64,000 nt of DNA from Zingiber officinale (lineage: Eukaryota; Streptophyta; Magnoliopsida; Zingiberales; Zingiberaceae), in assembly GCF_018446385.1 (NCBI RefSeq), contig NC_055999.1:78755859-78819858 (forward strand). Direction: 5' to 3'. The position numbers and the translations under genes are program-made. Positions within the stretch are counted from its first letter, which is position 1. Each line of letters opens with the position of its first letter. Positions 10,795 to 21,507 of this stretch are shown piece by piece. The notes beneath the pieces were generated by a model. It ran no database searches. It was not told the DNA's origin and saw nothing but the letters and a program-made list of their open reading frames with translations.

Positions 10795-10885
10795 AAGTAA
10801 ATCCTCAAAGCCTTGTCCAACCATAATAATCTTGTCAAATTTTATGATGCATGTGAGGATGCACTTAACGTCTACGTAGTCATGG
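10795..10885 (+). pseudogene. Captured CDPK-related kinase exon a
   Basis: The frame [20 protein letters not shown] continues NVYVVME, then breaks at a GTATGT donor (ATGGA|GTATGT). This is the kinase N-lobe segment before the hinge of CDPK-related kinases (CRK), where the family has KALSGHNNLVxFYDAxED. The split GA codon joins exactly to the next exon at 11183 to give MELCEGG. Confidence 0.8.
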
Positions 10886-11182
10886 AGTATGTCTTAATTA
10901 ACTCTAGTTAACTTAACAATGAGTAACAACGTTTCTACATATGATATTTGTTCCATGTCACAAGATAGAGTTGATATATCCAAAACTTTTTGCATGTAGT
11001 ATCCTACTAATATGCCTCTTTGCTTTCCACTTTGTATCCTGCACTAAGGAAAAATGATAATACTTTTCCATACAAATTTTAAAATGAACACTTCTAAGAT
11101 GATGGGCAGCAATTTTTTTTTTTAAAATTATGTAGTACTTCTGTTAATTTGGAACTCAACAATATGTTTTTCTCTTTTCCAG

Positions 11183-11224
11183 ATTATGTGAAGGTGGAGA
11201 ATTATTAGAAAGAATTTTATCTAG
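11183..11224 (+). pseudogene. Captured CDPK-related kinase exon b
   Basis: After acceptor TCTTTTCCAG the frame encodes LCEGGELLERILS, followed by a GTAAAA donor. This is the hinge and alpha-D helix of a CRK-type kinase. Confidence 0.8.
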
Positions 11225-11325
11225 GTAAAAAAGTAATTTTATTGGCCATAATTTATATCTATTTGATTATTTGAATTTGAAAATTAATAACTTTTGATTG
11301 CTTTTTTTCCCTTGTGTTCTCAAGA

Positions 11326-11432
11326 GGTGGAAGGTACTCAGAGGAGGATGAAAAAGCTATAGTTATTCAAATACTGAGTGTAATCGCCTTTTGTCATCTT
11401 CAAGGTGTTGTGCATCGTGATTTAAAGCCAGA
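11326..11432 (+). pseudogene. Captured CDPK-related kinase exon c (HRD catalytic loop)
   Basis: The frame reads [18 protein letters not shown], then [18 protein letters not shown], and stops at a GTTTGT donor. HRDLKPE is the Ser/Thr kinase catalytic loop, and [19 protein letters not shown] is characteristic of plant CRKs. The exon is intact. Confidence 0.85.
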
Positions 11433-11587
11433 GGTTTGTATCATAGAGAACTTTGATTCAATTTATGCAGACATGATATTACTTTAGATCTCTTATTTTA
11501 CAGGAGCAACTTAGGGTATTCTGCTGTTCATTTCTTTTTCAACATATATTTTTCAGCGCTGTTAATATTTCTTCCTTGTATTTAACA

Positions 11588-11671
11588 ACAGAATTTTCTT
11601 TTCACCACTAGAGATGAAAATGCTCAGATGAAGTTGATTGATTTTGGCCTTTCCGATTTTGTTAAACCAGG
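11588..11671 (+). pseudogene. Captured CDPK-related kinase exon d (DFG motif)
   Basis: After an AACAG acceptor the frame encodes [20 protein letters not shown] followed by SDFVKP and a GTGAGC donor. It holds the magnesium-binding DFG. With exons a-c this covers about 105 codons of the CRK kinase domain with all junctions preserved. The N-lobe ATP-binding part, the rest of the C-lobe and the degenerate EF-hand region are absent. Confidence 0.85.
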
Positions 11672-12666
11672 TGAGCATTGTTTAGTGGCATGGTCTAGTT
11701 GATTGCTTTTTTGGTGATGTTAAACATGAAAAATGTTATCCTATTTTGTTATGGATTCCTTTTGTTGTTTTCTCTGGTACCATTTGTTGTGAGTTTCCTT
11801 TGCCACGGAAGTATTTGAATTTGGGATCGTTTCCAAGGTTTTTCTGAAGTAAAATTGCTGCTTAGAATCTCAGCGTCCTATCATAATCGATGTTTTTGAG
11901 TTTTGTGACCTTGTGCCCTATGATTACAGTAATTGGCTAGTTTGCATCAAGAAAATTCCCTGCTCTTGATAAGAAAGAAGATCATTAAATAGCTTCCTGA
12001 TTGTGAATACTTCATTACTTGTAAATTAACCAGATATACACTTTTCAGTTGATCTGTTACAGTAAAAGCCAGTAATAGAAACTACTTAACCAGATATACA
12101 CTTTTAGACCCCCATCTTCATGCACATGGCTAACTGTAACCCGCGAGATCTTCTGACTTTGTGTTTTTCAGTTCAGGGTCTACTAGTTTACTTATCTATT
12201 CTGGGTTTTGAAGATACTTTGTGGCCTGTATAACATAGAAGAACAATGAGCCGTGGATATATAGCATGAATCTACTAATATGAATCACAAATTGTTGGAT
12301 CAAGAAGGATATATCTTGAGACTAGCGAACCCAAAGGGCAAACAATGTTATGTCTTTTCCAACTAATGAATCTCCAAAGGGAAGATAATGTTGAAAGAAA
12401 CTTGTGATTTGCAGCGAGGCTATGGTTTCCTCAGTTGGGATGTGATAAGGTAGCTAAATAGAGGTAATACAACCTTTAACTTACCCTGACTATTGTATGA
12501 ACTGATTAGAGGGCTCGTTGAGAATTAAGCTTCTAAACTACATGGAACAAATGATTATCGGAAGTTTGTAGGAAATAAGAACAAATTTGGGTTTATGCCC
12601 TCAGTATCTGTTACAAGAAGCTGATGCTGTTTTTGAGTATCAAATATTTTCAAATATGCATCTTAC
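11672..12666. other. CACTA cargo without recognised exons
   Basis: T-rich, intron-like DNA after the kinase exons. A phrase around 12030-12045 (ACCAGATATACACTTTT) recurs near 12090, a small local duplication. No further coding homology seen. Confidence 0.4.
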
Positions 12667-12879
12667 CCAATTTATCAGACACCCTCTTTCCTTGCAATAT
12701 GGAGGTCTTCCACTGATTATTTCCAGTAAAACTACTCCAAAAGCAAAGATGTTAGCTTGAATTTCCATTTCTTGTTGCTCTCGAGGAACATTATATTCTG
12801 GAAGAGAGACTCTGCTGAAGTAACCAGCACTTTTCTTAGATTCTGAGAAAATAATTTTCCAGCTCTCAAAATCAACCAA
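12667..12879 (-). pseudogene. Captured LRR receptor-like kinase exon
   Basis: This minus-strand exon has acceptor TTTTGCAG and donor TGG|GTAAGA. It encodes LVDFESWKIIFSESKK, a variable stretch, then IQANIFAFGVVLLEIISGRP and PYCKERGCLINW. This is the kinase C-lobe of the LRR receptor-like kinases related to Arabidopsis At1g63430 (family pattern FAFGVLLLEIISGRPPYCKDKG). All 71 codons are open. It is opposite in strand to the other cargo, so it was acquired separately or inverted. Confidence 0.8.
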
Positions 12880-13744
12880 CTGCAAAAGAAATGTAAGAGG
12901 GTTTTATAATCTTAATCCATTCCGCTAATACAAAGATGTGAAAAAACAGAAACCAAGTTAGCAGCAAAAATCACTGAAGGAATTATCTGGGAAAGATGAA
13001 AGCCGCAAAAAAAGCTCAGACTTGAGTCATGATTTGCTGCAGTTCCACTTAATTAACACTTTCACTGCATATCAACCCACCTTGTGTTTGCCTGCTTCAT
13101 TGATTGCGTGGTGATGGTGAATTTTATAGCTTTTGCTCCTTATTGTATTATGTCTATTAGCCATGTGTATACAAAGGGCACAGTTGCATTCTTGCTTATG
13201 AGATTTGGAAGATGGCATCAGAGGTAGTACAATAAATAGTATATCTCTTCATTTGCTTGTTAACTATGAACATTTTCTTTGTTCTTCTATGCTTCCTTCA
13301 CTGTTATATTCGTTATCTTCCACAGCAGCCTTTAAAAACTCAGTATTCTATTTTATTTGATACATGCACACATTTGTTTTAGTTATTTGACATATGGTGG
13401 ATTTATGTGTTTTTACAGTTTACAAATCTCAAGTACTCCAGAGTTGAAATTGTTCGAGTGGGCTGAATGCATGCTAGATTACATTTGAGACAGTTGTACC
13501 TTGATGTGTTAACAGAATGTTATACTTTGATTTTGATATCTATTAGCTAGCTTTTGATGTAAAAAGAATGTTTGGGTATTTTATGGATATTGTTGTAAGA
13601 AGATTATTTATATAATTTGTGAATATTTGTGTATTTTATGGATATTATTGAATGAAGAATATTTGTACAATTTGTGAATATTTGTATTTTTTTTTGTTAT
13701 TGTCGGTTTTAAAATCAAATCTGTGCTGTTAAAAAAATATACAT
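12880..13744. other. CACTA cargo and AT-rich filler
   Basis: No recognised exon. Near 13560-13690 a phrase (TATTTGTG-ATTTTATGGATATTGTTG-AAGAAT-ATTT) is duplicated about 60 bp apart. The CACTA subterminal repeats start at about 13745. Confidence 0.4.
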
Positions 13745-14035
13745 ATTACATCGGTTTTCCACCGATGTAAAACCGGTGTTATAAAGTATTATTTCATCGG
13801 TTATTTACCGTTGCCAAAACTGGTGTTATTAACATACAATATTACATCGGTTTTACACCGTTGATGAAACGGTGTCGTTAAGTGATACTACACCGGTTAA
13901 TAACCGATTCGAAGATCGGTGTCGTTAAGTGATACTACACCGGTTTTAACCCGATGTCTAAAATGGCAGACTTTTAACATCGGCTTCATAGACATCGGTC
14001 GAAAATCAAATAGACACCGGTGGAAAACCGATGTC
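13745..14035. repeat. CACTA subterminal repeats, right
   Basis: About a dozen copies of ACATCGGTTTT, CACCGATGT, ACACCGGTT and AACCGATG-type motifs in both orientations, denser than on the left end. Some sit in units of about 40 bp containing AAGTGATACTACACCGGTT, repeated at 13881 and 13927. Confidence 0.85.
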
Positions 14036-14057
14036 TATGAAGGTTTTTGTTGTAGTG
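14027..14057 (-). repeat. CACTA right terminal inverted repeat
   Basis: Inverted copy of 7844-7874 with two mismatches. CGT follows immediately, matching the CGT before the left end. Confidence 0.92.
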
Positions 14058-14415
14058 CGTAGAGGAGAAATACACTAAAGGTAAAGGTCTAGGGCACCAC
14101 AACATGCCCCTATTCGTACCTGTAGAATGCCGACTCGAGTTGAATCGTCGGTAGCTGGCTGGAGGGTAGATCAAGTGGCAGATCAGCAGAGGCTGGAGTC
14201 GGAAGCTAGGGCATCGGCCTTGGGATCTTGAACTCCTTCTCACGTCGACGATCGGGTGGAAACAACTCGGTCCAGTGGTCGAAGGAGATCGGCGGATCCA
14301 ATGGCGCCGAACAAAACTATGGCATAGGGAAAGAAGATCGGCTAGGGGAGAAAATCGGCGATTGTCATTGCTCCCTGCTCGTCGGGCTCGTTGGCGCTGT
14401 TACCGACGACTGGTG
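14058..14415 (-). mobile_element. Long Ty3-type LTR, part 2 (between CACTA and Angela-like insertions)
   Basis: Continues the sequence broken at 7843. It is GC-richer than its surroundings and has no convincing reading frame. The sequence resumes at 24158 after the copia insertion. Confidence 0.4.
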
Positions 14416-17024
14416 TGTTGGTTGCTACTCGGAAAGCCTAGAGGTTCCACTGTACAAAAATTTTGTACAAAGGTCTGAACCTTTTCCTAGCTACCATGTG
14501 TTCTTTTAAATTAAATTTTGGATCGCCTGCGGAACTTAACACGTTTGATCCAAAACTTAATCTATTTGTTCTTTTAGGTTTTGACTTGGATCTCCTGCGG
14601 AACTTAACACGTTCGACCCAAATCACCTTAAGTTATTAATTCCATTAAATATTAATTTCCATAATTGGTTCCCAGTACTGACGTGGCGAGGCACATGACC
14701 TTCTTGGATATGGGAGCAACCACCACCGACTAGACAAAACCTTTTATAGAAATCTAATATTTAATTTCCTAAAATAACTTTAGGTTAACCGAAAAGAACA
14801 ATCAAATCACAAGGAAAAATAAAACAAAAGAACACAACTTGAAAAAATATATTCGAAATACTAGAATCATAAGCCTCTTGTATTTGGTATTATTTCCATA
14901 AATAATTAGCATGATGCGGAAAGAAAAATTACTAGTTATACCTTTAGAAAGACCTCTTGATCTTCTACCGTATTCCTCTTCTAACCTCGGACGCTGTGGG
15001 CAACGATCTTCCGAGATGAGAATCCACCAAAGCACCTTCTTCTCCTTTCTTCAAGTTTCGACACACAAAGCTTCCAAAAGATGAAGATCTTTTCCACCAA
15101 CCAAGCTCCAAGGATACAAGCTTTCTCTCCTTCTTCTTCTTCTCCAAGTAGTATCCGGCCACCACAAGAGCTCCAAGCCAATAGAGAAGGTTCGGCCACC
15201 ACCAAGAGGAAGAAAGGAAGAGAGGTTGGTCGGCCACAACACCAAGGAAAAGAGGGAGAGAAATAATAGAGGTTGTTCTTAATGAAGCCTTCTCTACCCC
15301 CTCTTTTATAATCCTTGGTCTTGGCAAATAAGAAAATTTAATTAAAAACTTCCTTAATTCTTTTGCCATGAAAAGGAAAAATTTATTTAATTAAAACAAT
15401 TTTCCTTTTCTCAATTTATATGGCCGGCCACACCAAAACTACAAACAAGGAGAGTTTTAATTAATTAAAACTTCCTAATTTGTCTCCAGAAATTTATAAA
15501 ATTTCTTCAATAATTTAATCCCTTCATGATTGGTTTATAAAAAGGAAATTTAATAAATTAAAATCTTTCTTTTAAACATGTGGATAAAAAGAAAGTTATC
15601 TCTAAAATTAAAATCTCTTTTAATCTACAAATAAGGAAAGATATCAAATCTTTTCTCAATCTTTTGTAGAAACTAATAAAAGAGAATTATTAATTTTAAA
15701 CTTTCTTTTAAATCATGAACGTGGTTAAAAGGAAAGTTTTCTTAAAATTTAAAATCCTCCTTTAATCAACAAATAAGGAAAGATTTCAAATTTTAAACTC
15801 TCTTTAAACATGTAGATGATTTACAAATAAGGAAAGTTTTACCAAAATTAAAACCATCCTTTTAATCTACAAATAAGGAAAGAGATTAATCTCTTCTCTT
15901 AATCTTTTGTAGAAAGTTATAAAAGGAAATTTTTAATTTTAAACTCTCTTTAAAATCATGATATCCACATAAGAAATAATTTTAATAAAAATCCTTTTAA
16001 TATTTTAGTGGCTGCCACTTAAGCTTGGGACCCAAGCTTTGGCCTACCACCTATACTCCACTTGGTCTTGGCCGGCCCTAGCTTGGGTTCCAAGCTAGCT
16101 TGGCCTACCCCATTGATGGGTAAGAAGGTGGGTATGCGGTGGGTATAAATCTCTATATACTAGAGGCTACGATAGGGACCGAGAGGAGGAATTGGTTTTG
16201 GTCTCCCGATGAAATTACGCCCTGAACACACAACTAAATTTCATCAATAATAATTCATTCCACTAAAGAACTATTATTGAACTATCGCACCAATCCCAAA
16301 TTACATTTGGGCTCCTTCTTATTATGAGTGTGTTAGTCTCCCGTGTTTAAGATAACAATGTCCACTAATTAAGTAAGTTACCGACAACTCACTTAATTAA
16401 TATCTAGCTCCAATAGTAGTACCACTCAACTTCATCGTCATGTCAGTCCACCTGCATGGTTTAATATGACAATCCTTATGAGCTCCTCTTGGGGCATTCT
16501 CAACCTAGATCACTAGGACACGCCTTCTATAATCAACAACACACACTATAAGTGATATCATTTCCCAACTTATCGGGCTTATTGATTCATCGAACTAAAT
16601 CTCACCCATTGATAAATTAAAGAAATAAATATCAAATATATGTGCTCGTTATTATATTAGGATTAAGAGCACACACTTCCATAATAACCGAGGTCTTTCT
16701 TTCTTTATAAAGTCAGTATAAAAGAAACGACTCTAATGGTCCTACTCAATACACTCTAAGTGTACTAGTGTAATTATATAGTTAAGATAAACTAATACCT
16801 AATTACACTACGACCTTCCAATGGTTTGTTCCTTTCCATTATGGTCGTGAGCCACTGTTTATAATTTATAAGGAACCGATAACATGATCCTCTCATGTGT
16901 TATCTATAATATAAATTAATTGAACAACTACATTTATCATAAATGTAGATATTTGACCAATGTGATTCTTATTTCTAGATAAATGTTTATACCAAAAGCT
17001 AGGCTTTTAGTATACACTCTAACT
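14416..17024 (-). repeat. Angela-like element 1, 3' LTR
   Basis: Aligns along its whole length with 21508-24157, with several small deletions. It includes the palindrome TGTACAAAAATTTTGTACA near 14452 and a run of AAGGAAA-ATTTTAA modules at 15500-15990. The final A of the LTR is changed to T at 17024. The LTR carries no gene. Confidence 0.85.
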
Positions 17025-17036
17025 ATCTCCCACTTA
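17025..17036 (-). other. Polypurine tract of Angela-like element 1
   Basis: On minus, AAGTGGGAGAT ends next to the LTR start. The same tract adjoins the LTR of the second Angela-like element at 53937. Confidence 0.7.
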
Positions 17037-17299
17037 TACTAAAAGACTAAGTTGCCATATCTGCTGCCATACATCCGATTCCCAACCTTCAACATGTCCA
17101 TCAAAAGCTCTCGCCTTAAGGACCTTAGTAAAAGATCTATAGGTCATCATCCGATGCATTCTAGGCAGCGAACAACTTCTCCTCGCTTATACGATTTCCG
17201 TATTGGGTGGTACTTGCGCTCTATTTTGTTTACTTGCCTTTATAGACTTATGGTTTCTTCGAGTTTGCTATCGCACCAATATTATTACAATAAATTGTA

Positions 17300-18420
17300 A
17301 TAATCTTCGGACAAACCGTAAATCATATCTAAGTCTATCTTGAGGTTATTGAGTCATTCAACTTTTATGGCCTCAGAGGCTTGCCATATACTAAACTTCT
17401 ATGGTGAGTCCAAAAACACCTATGCTTATCACTCTTCCATAGTTATGACTTTACCTCCTAAAGTAAACACAAAACCCCAAGTTGACTTATTATCGTCCCT
17501 ATCCGATGGAAGTCAAAATCCATGCAACCCACAAGGATCAAATTAATCGCCTTGTAAGCTAGCATATAATCTCTAGTGCATCTAAGGTACTTCAATATAT
17601 ATGCCCACCGTCTGTCCAGTAGTTACTGATATTCGCCAACTATGCCTTGGCAAAACAGATTTTATCTCGTAGCATATCATTAGGCTTCCGACACCAAGCA
17701 TAAAGAACCGCCTTATTTCCTTTATCTCCTTTAATGTCTACAGAGACATATCTTTAGATAAAGTTACTCCATCCTGAAAAGGTAAGAAAACTTTCTTGGA
17801 GTTTTGCATGCTTTAAAACGAGCAAGGATTTTTCCGATGTATGAAGCTTGGGATAAGTAAAATATTCTTTTCTTGCGATCCCTTATTACTTTGATCTCAA
17901 GAATATATACATTCTCCCAAGTCCTTTATATCTAATTGTTTGGACAACCATACCCTTACTTCTGACAACATTTTGATATTGTTTCCAACTACCAAAAATG
18001 TTATCTACGTATAGTACAAGAAATACCACCACGCTTCCATCACACCTTTTGTATACACAAGACTTATCCGGTTACTAAATAAATCCATAGGTCTGAATTA
18101 CTTTGATAAACCGGATGTTCCAAGACCTTGAAGCTTTGCCTCAGTCCATAGACTGATTGAGCTTTACACAAGATGCTCTTAGCCCTTTGCAATGAACCCT
18201 TCTGGTTGCTTTATATGGATGCTTTCTTCAAGACTTCCATTAAGGAATGCCGTCTTGACATCCACTTGCCAAATAGATAAAAGAATCCGGATAGACTTAA
18301 GCATGACTACCGATGAAAAAGTTTCCTTTTTCATCAAGCCTTGCTTTGAAGGTTTCAACCTTCCTGCTATCCTCTTTTCCTATTATAGACCTTTACACCC
18401 AAAGGCTTTTACACCACTTG
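17300..18420 (-). pseudogene. Angela-like element 1, reverse transcriptase-RNase H remnant
   Basis: Read on minus, this covers the copia RT core and the RNase H near the 3' LTR; the segment 17340-17546 is antisense to the ADHI-type RNase H. The RT active-site motif at 18000-18011 reads YVDN instead of YVDD, so a catalytic aspartate is lost. Stops and indels are frequent. The order matches the better-preserved copy at 53938-57520. Confidence 0.75.
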
Positions 18421-18879
18421 GTGGTTCTATAAGCTTCCAGATTTTATTAGAATACATATATTCTAATTCTATTATTCATTACTCTTTGCCAAGATGCTGC
18501 ATATTTATCTTGGAGTGCTTCATTATATGTCCGGAGATCAGGTTTATGTCCTTCAGGGATCGAATCCAAAAACTCTCCCAAAACATGAACCTATTTAGGT
18601 TGCCTAACAACCCTCCCACTATGACAAGACACTTTATGCAATTGTGTATCATTTGTGATACATGTTGCAGTTTCTTGTGGTATCTCATCTTGTACAGTTG
18701 GTACTAGGTTAGACATGTCCTTTATTATTTCCTTAAGAACAAATTTACTTATGAGCACGTGGTTCATTATATAGTCCTTTTCTAAAATCAGTCATTGATG
18801 CTAACAATGACCTTCTGATTTTTAAGACTATAAACCTACTTTTGTTTATCTAGGATAACTTACAAACAAGTGAACTCCT

Positions 18880-19500
18880 ATCCAACTTATCATTGTCTCT
18901 CTTTAACATATGTGCTGGATTACCCGAATCTGAATATGCTTCAAAATAGGTTTTCACCTATTCAGTAATTCTATATGAGTAGAGAGTTCTAACTTGGAAG
19001 GTACTATGTTCACTTTCGTTTTCAGAGTTTATCCTTAAAACAAATTTGGTAATTTTCTGAATAACTCATCATATATCTAATTATTCCATAAGAGTCCTTT
19101 ACCTTCTTTCTACTACACCTATTCTGTTGGGGTGTACCAGATGCAGTTAGTTGGGATTGAAATCCAACTTCTGATAAGTGACTCCTAAAATCTCTCAAGA
19201 GGTACTTGCCACTACGATCTTCCATAGTGACTTTTTACTTTAACATTTCTCCGCATCAACCTTGTACTCTTTGAACTAATCAAAGTACTTAGTCTTGCGG
19301 TACATTAAGTAAATTTATTAGTATCTTGAATAGTTGTCTATTAAATAGACAAAATATTCAATACTACCTCTTGTCTGGATAGTCATAGGATCACACAAAT
19401 CAGAATGAACCGTTTTCAACATATCTTTGACTCCATACCCCTTGGACTTAAAAGCTTCTTGGTTATTTTCCTTCCAAGTAAGACTCGTAGGTTGGAAAGA
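18880..19500 (-). pseudogene. Angela-like element 1, integrase remnant
   Basis: A minus-strand frame at 19022-19225 contains GKYLLRDFRSHLSEVGFQSQ, LTASGTPQQNR and MMSYSE, the catalytic-core region of Tork/Angela copia integrases, where GTPQQNGVSER is usual. Frameshifts break it on both sides. Confidence 0.8.
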
Positions 19501-20129
19501 TTTCCACTACCAATGAACCCAAAAGTTCATCAGCTACCAATGAATCCTACTCAAGTATAACCTAGCTTTAGATGCCAAAGATATAATTGGTTCATTTTCG
19601 AAGGTTGCTTTCTCTTAAAATTAGAAGATGTGTTACTAATTTCCATTTGTTGCATCGTGGGAGTTTATTGGATTATAAATTGTCAACCATCATACCAGAA
19701 TAGATAACTTTCCTATTTTTCTTCAAAATAGACATAATATCTATAATAGTTTAGAAACTGAAATCAGGTTCTTTCTAAACTTGGTACGTAAAGATAATTA
19801 CTTAAAATCCATATTTTATTCTTATCAAAGGATAAACATCTCCCACTGCAACAGTTACCACTTTTACAGTAGTGCCCATGTGGACGGTGATTTACCTTTC
19901 ATTTAGTTGTCGGGTTTCCTGGAACCCTACAATGAATTGCAGACATGATTAATGGTATCTTGTATCTACACTCCAGGTTCTGGTAGATAACACCACTAGA
20001 CATGTTTCAACTAATGAATTAAATACACCTAAATTGTTCTTAGTTCTAAGAAGACAGTCTACCTTAATGTCCAAGTCCTATTTCCAATCATTACAATTGG
20101 GACTACTAAGTCTTTTCTATAGTATGACT
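19501..20129 (-). pseudogene. Angela-like element 1, gag-protease-linker remnant
   Basis: Highly decayed sequence between integrase and the tandem repeats. By position it should be the GAG-pre-integrase and protease region, but I see no intact motif. Confidence 0.35.
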
Positions 20130-20610
20130 ACTAGGATTGACAAACATCCTAAGAATCACAAAAACATTTGGTCAAGATCAACTCCTTAAAATCTCCATGA
20201 ATTTTGTGTATACAAAATCGAAGAGGAGATTTTATTCATTAATTTTATTATCTCGTCAACTTTACTTTATGACGAATAAAATTGATCTGTCTTTGATCAA
20301 ATATTTGGTCAAAACTTTGAATTTAAAATAACATTGATTCCTCAAACAATATTATTTAAATTTACCAACACCTCAAACACCGTGAATTTTGCATGCCACG
20401 TTAGTGTGGACGTATACAAATTCAACATTTGTAAAAGGAGGGTTTTACCCATTAACTATCTTGTCAACGTATCTTTATGACAAATAAAATTATCTTAAAC
20501 ACCGTTAATTTTGTATGCCACGTTAGTGTGGACGTATACAAAATCAATCATTTGTAAGAGGGTTTTAACCCTTTAATTTTATTATCTTGTCAATCTAGTT
20601 TTATGACAAA
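20130..20610. repeat. About 122-bp tandem repeat in the copia internal region
   Basis: The phrase TGCCACGTTAGTGTGGACGT recurs 122 bp apart (near 20393 and 20516). It is flanked by CTTGTCAA-TTTATGACAAATAAAAT and by an earlier, more diverged copy from 20150. The unit contains the imperfect palindrome ACGTTAGTGTGGACGT. Three to four copies in total. Confidence 0.7.
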
Positions 20611-21493
20611 TTAATAGTTGGTTTCATTTGGTCACACAAATAATAGCAGTGACTCTGATGGGGAGGATACTATTAGATGTGTCTAAGTGTATACCATTAC
20701 TTGACACTAAGTCCATTAATAAGATTATGCCCCTTCCGTTGGGGAAGATCACACGCTCTTAATTAACTTCCTATAGTCATCCAAAAATGGAAGTCTGTTC
20801 TAGTGATCCACAAACAAGCTCATCCGTTATGGAGGAAGGCACTCAGAGCCAACGCGCAAGCTTGTTTGCATCACTTACAAACCAATAATGGAGACCATGG
20901 GATTTACTTAAAAATCCCTCTCCCACTTAGTTATTTATAAATGAGGAATTTTAACTATGCTAGCCTACTAAATATGTAAACTAACATGCACACACAACAC
21001 AATATAAAAGCAATAAATAGAAAATCTAATTTTCAACTATTATGGCTTTTATCTCTAGTTGTCCTCCGTGTGTTGTCATCCCAATCTGCTGCCATATTTG
21101 GCCACCGCCACCGGGTCTAGCTGTCGCATCCATCTTGCTCCTAGTTCCGCTGCGCCTCTGGTCCTCAGAAGGTTCCACGCTTTGCAAGATTCGATCCGCG
21201 ACATAAATAGAATTTTACATTTTGATCCTATATTCCATAAAAGGAATGTACATGTATCTAGATCAAAATAAAATCCTAATAAAACTAAATACACTGTATT
21301 TTATAATACAATCATGCACACAATAAAATGCCCTTGACATGTCCAAGGGTCCAATCACACACATAATAACTATAAGCCATAATAGTTGGATCCTGCATCC
21401 ACAAAGTTAGCACATCCTACTATTAACCTGCCTAAATTATGTATGACATGTGCATAATTAAACTAATACCAAATACACAGAGGCAAAACCCTA
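20611..21493 (-). other. Angela-like element 1, leader and 5' internal region
   Basis: No clear GAG motif is visible. The sequence holds short open frames only. It joins the PBS at 21494. Confidence 0.4.
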
Positions 21494-21505
21494 GCTCTGA
21501 TACCA
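21494..21505 (-). other. Primer binding site, initiator tRNA-Met
   Basis: On minus this reads TGGTATCAGAGC, the standard plant retroelement PBS, two bases inside the LTR end at 21508. Confidence 0.9.
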
Positions 21506-21507
21506 AT

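Larger units (their letters stand above)
7844..14057. mobile_element. Pack-CACTA DNA transposon carrying host gene fragments
   Basis: The left end begins CACTACAAGAAAAAC and the right end is its inverted copy ending GTTTTTGTTGTAGTG. The 31-bp terminal repeats match at 29 positions. The 3-bp target duplication CGT is perfect (7841-7843 and 14058-14060). Both ends carry subterminal arrays of ACATCGGT / ACCGATGT, as CACTA (En/Spm) elements do. Nothing resembling TNP2 or TNPA is visible in the 6.2 kb, so the element is non-autonomous. Its cargo is MADS-box, uracil-DNA glycosylase, CDPK-related kinase and LRR receptor kinase pieces plus one unrecognised exon-like piece. Exons keep their introns, so capture was from genomic DNA. 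Confidence 0.92.
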
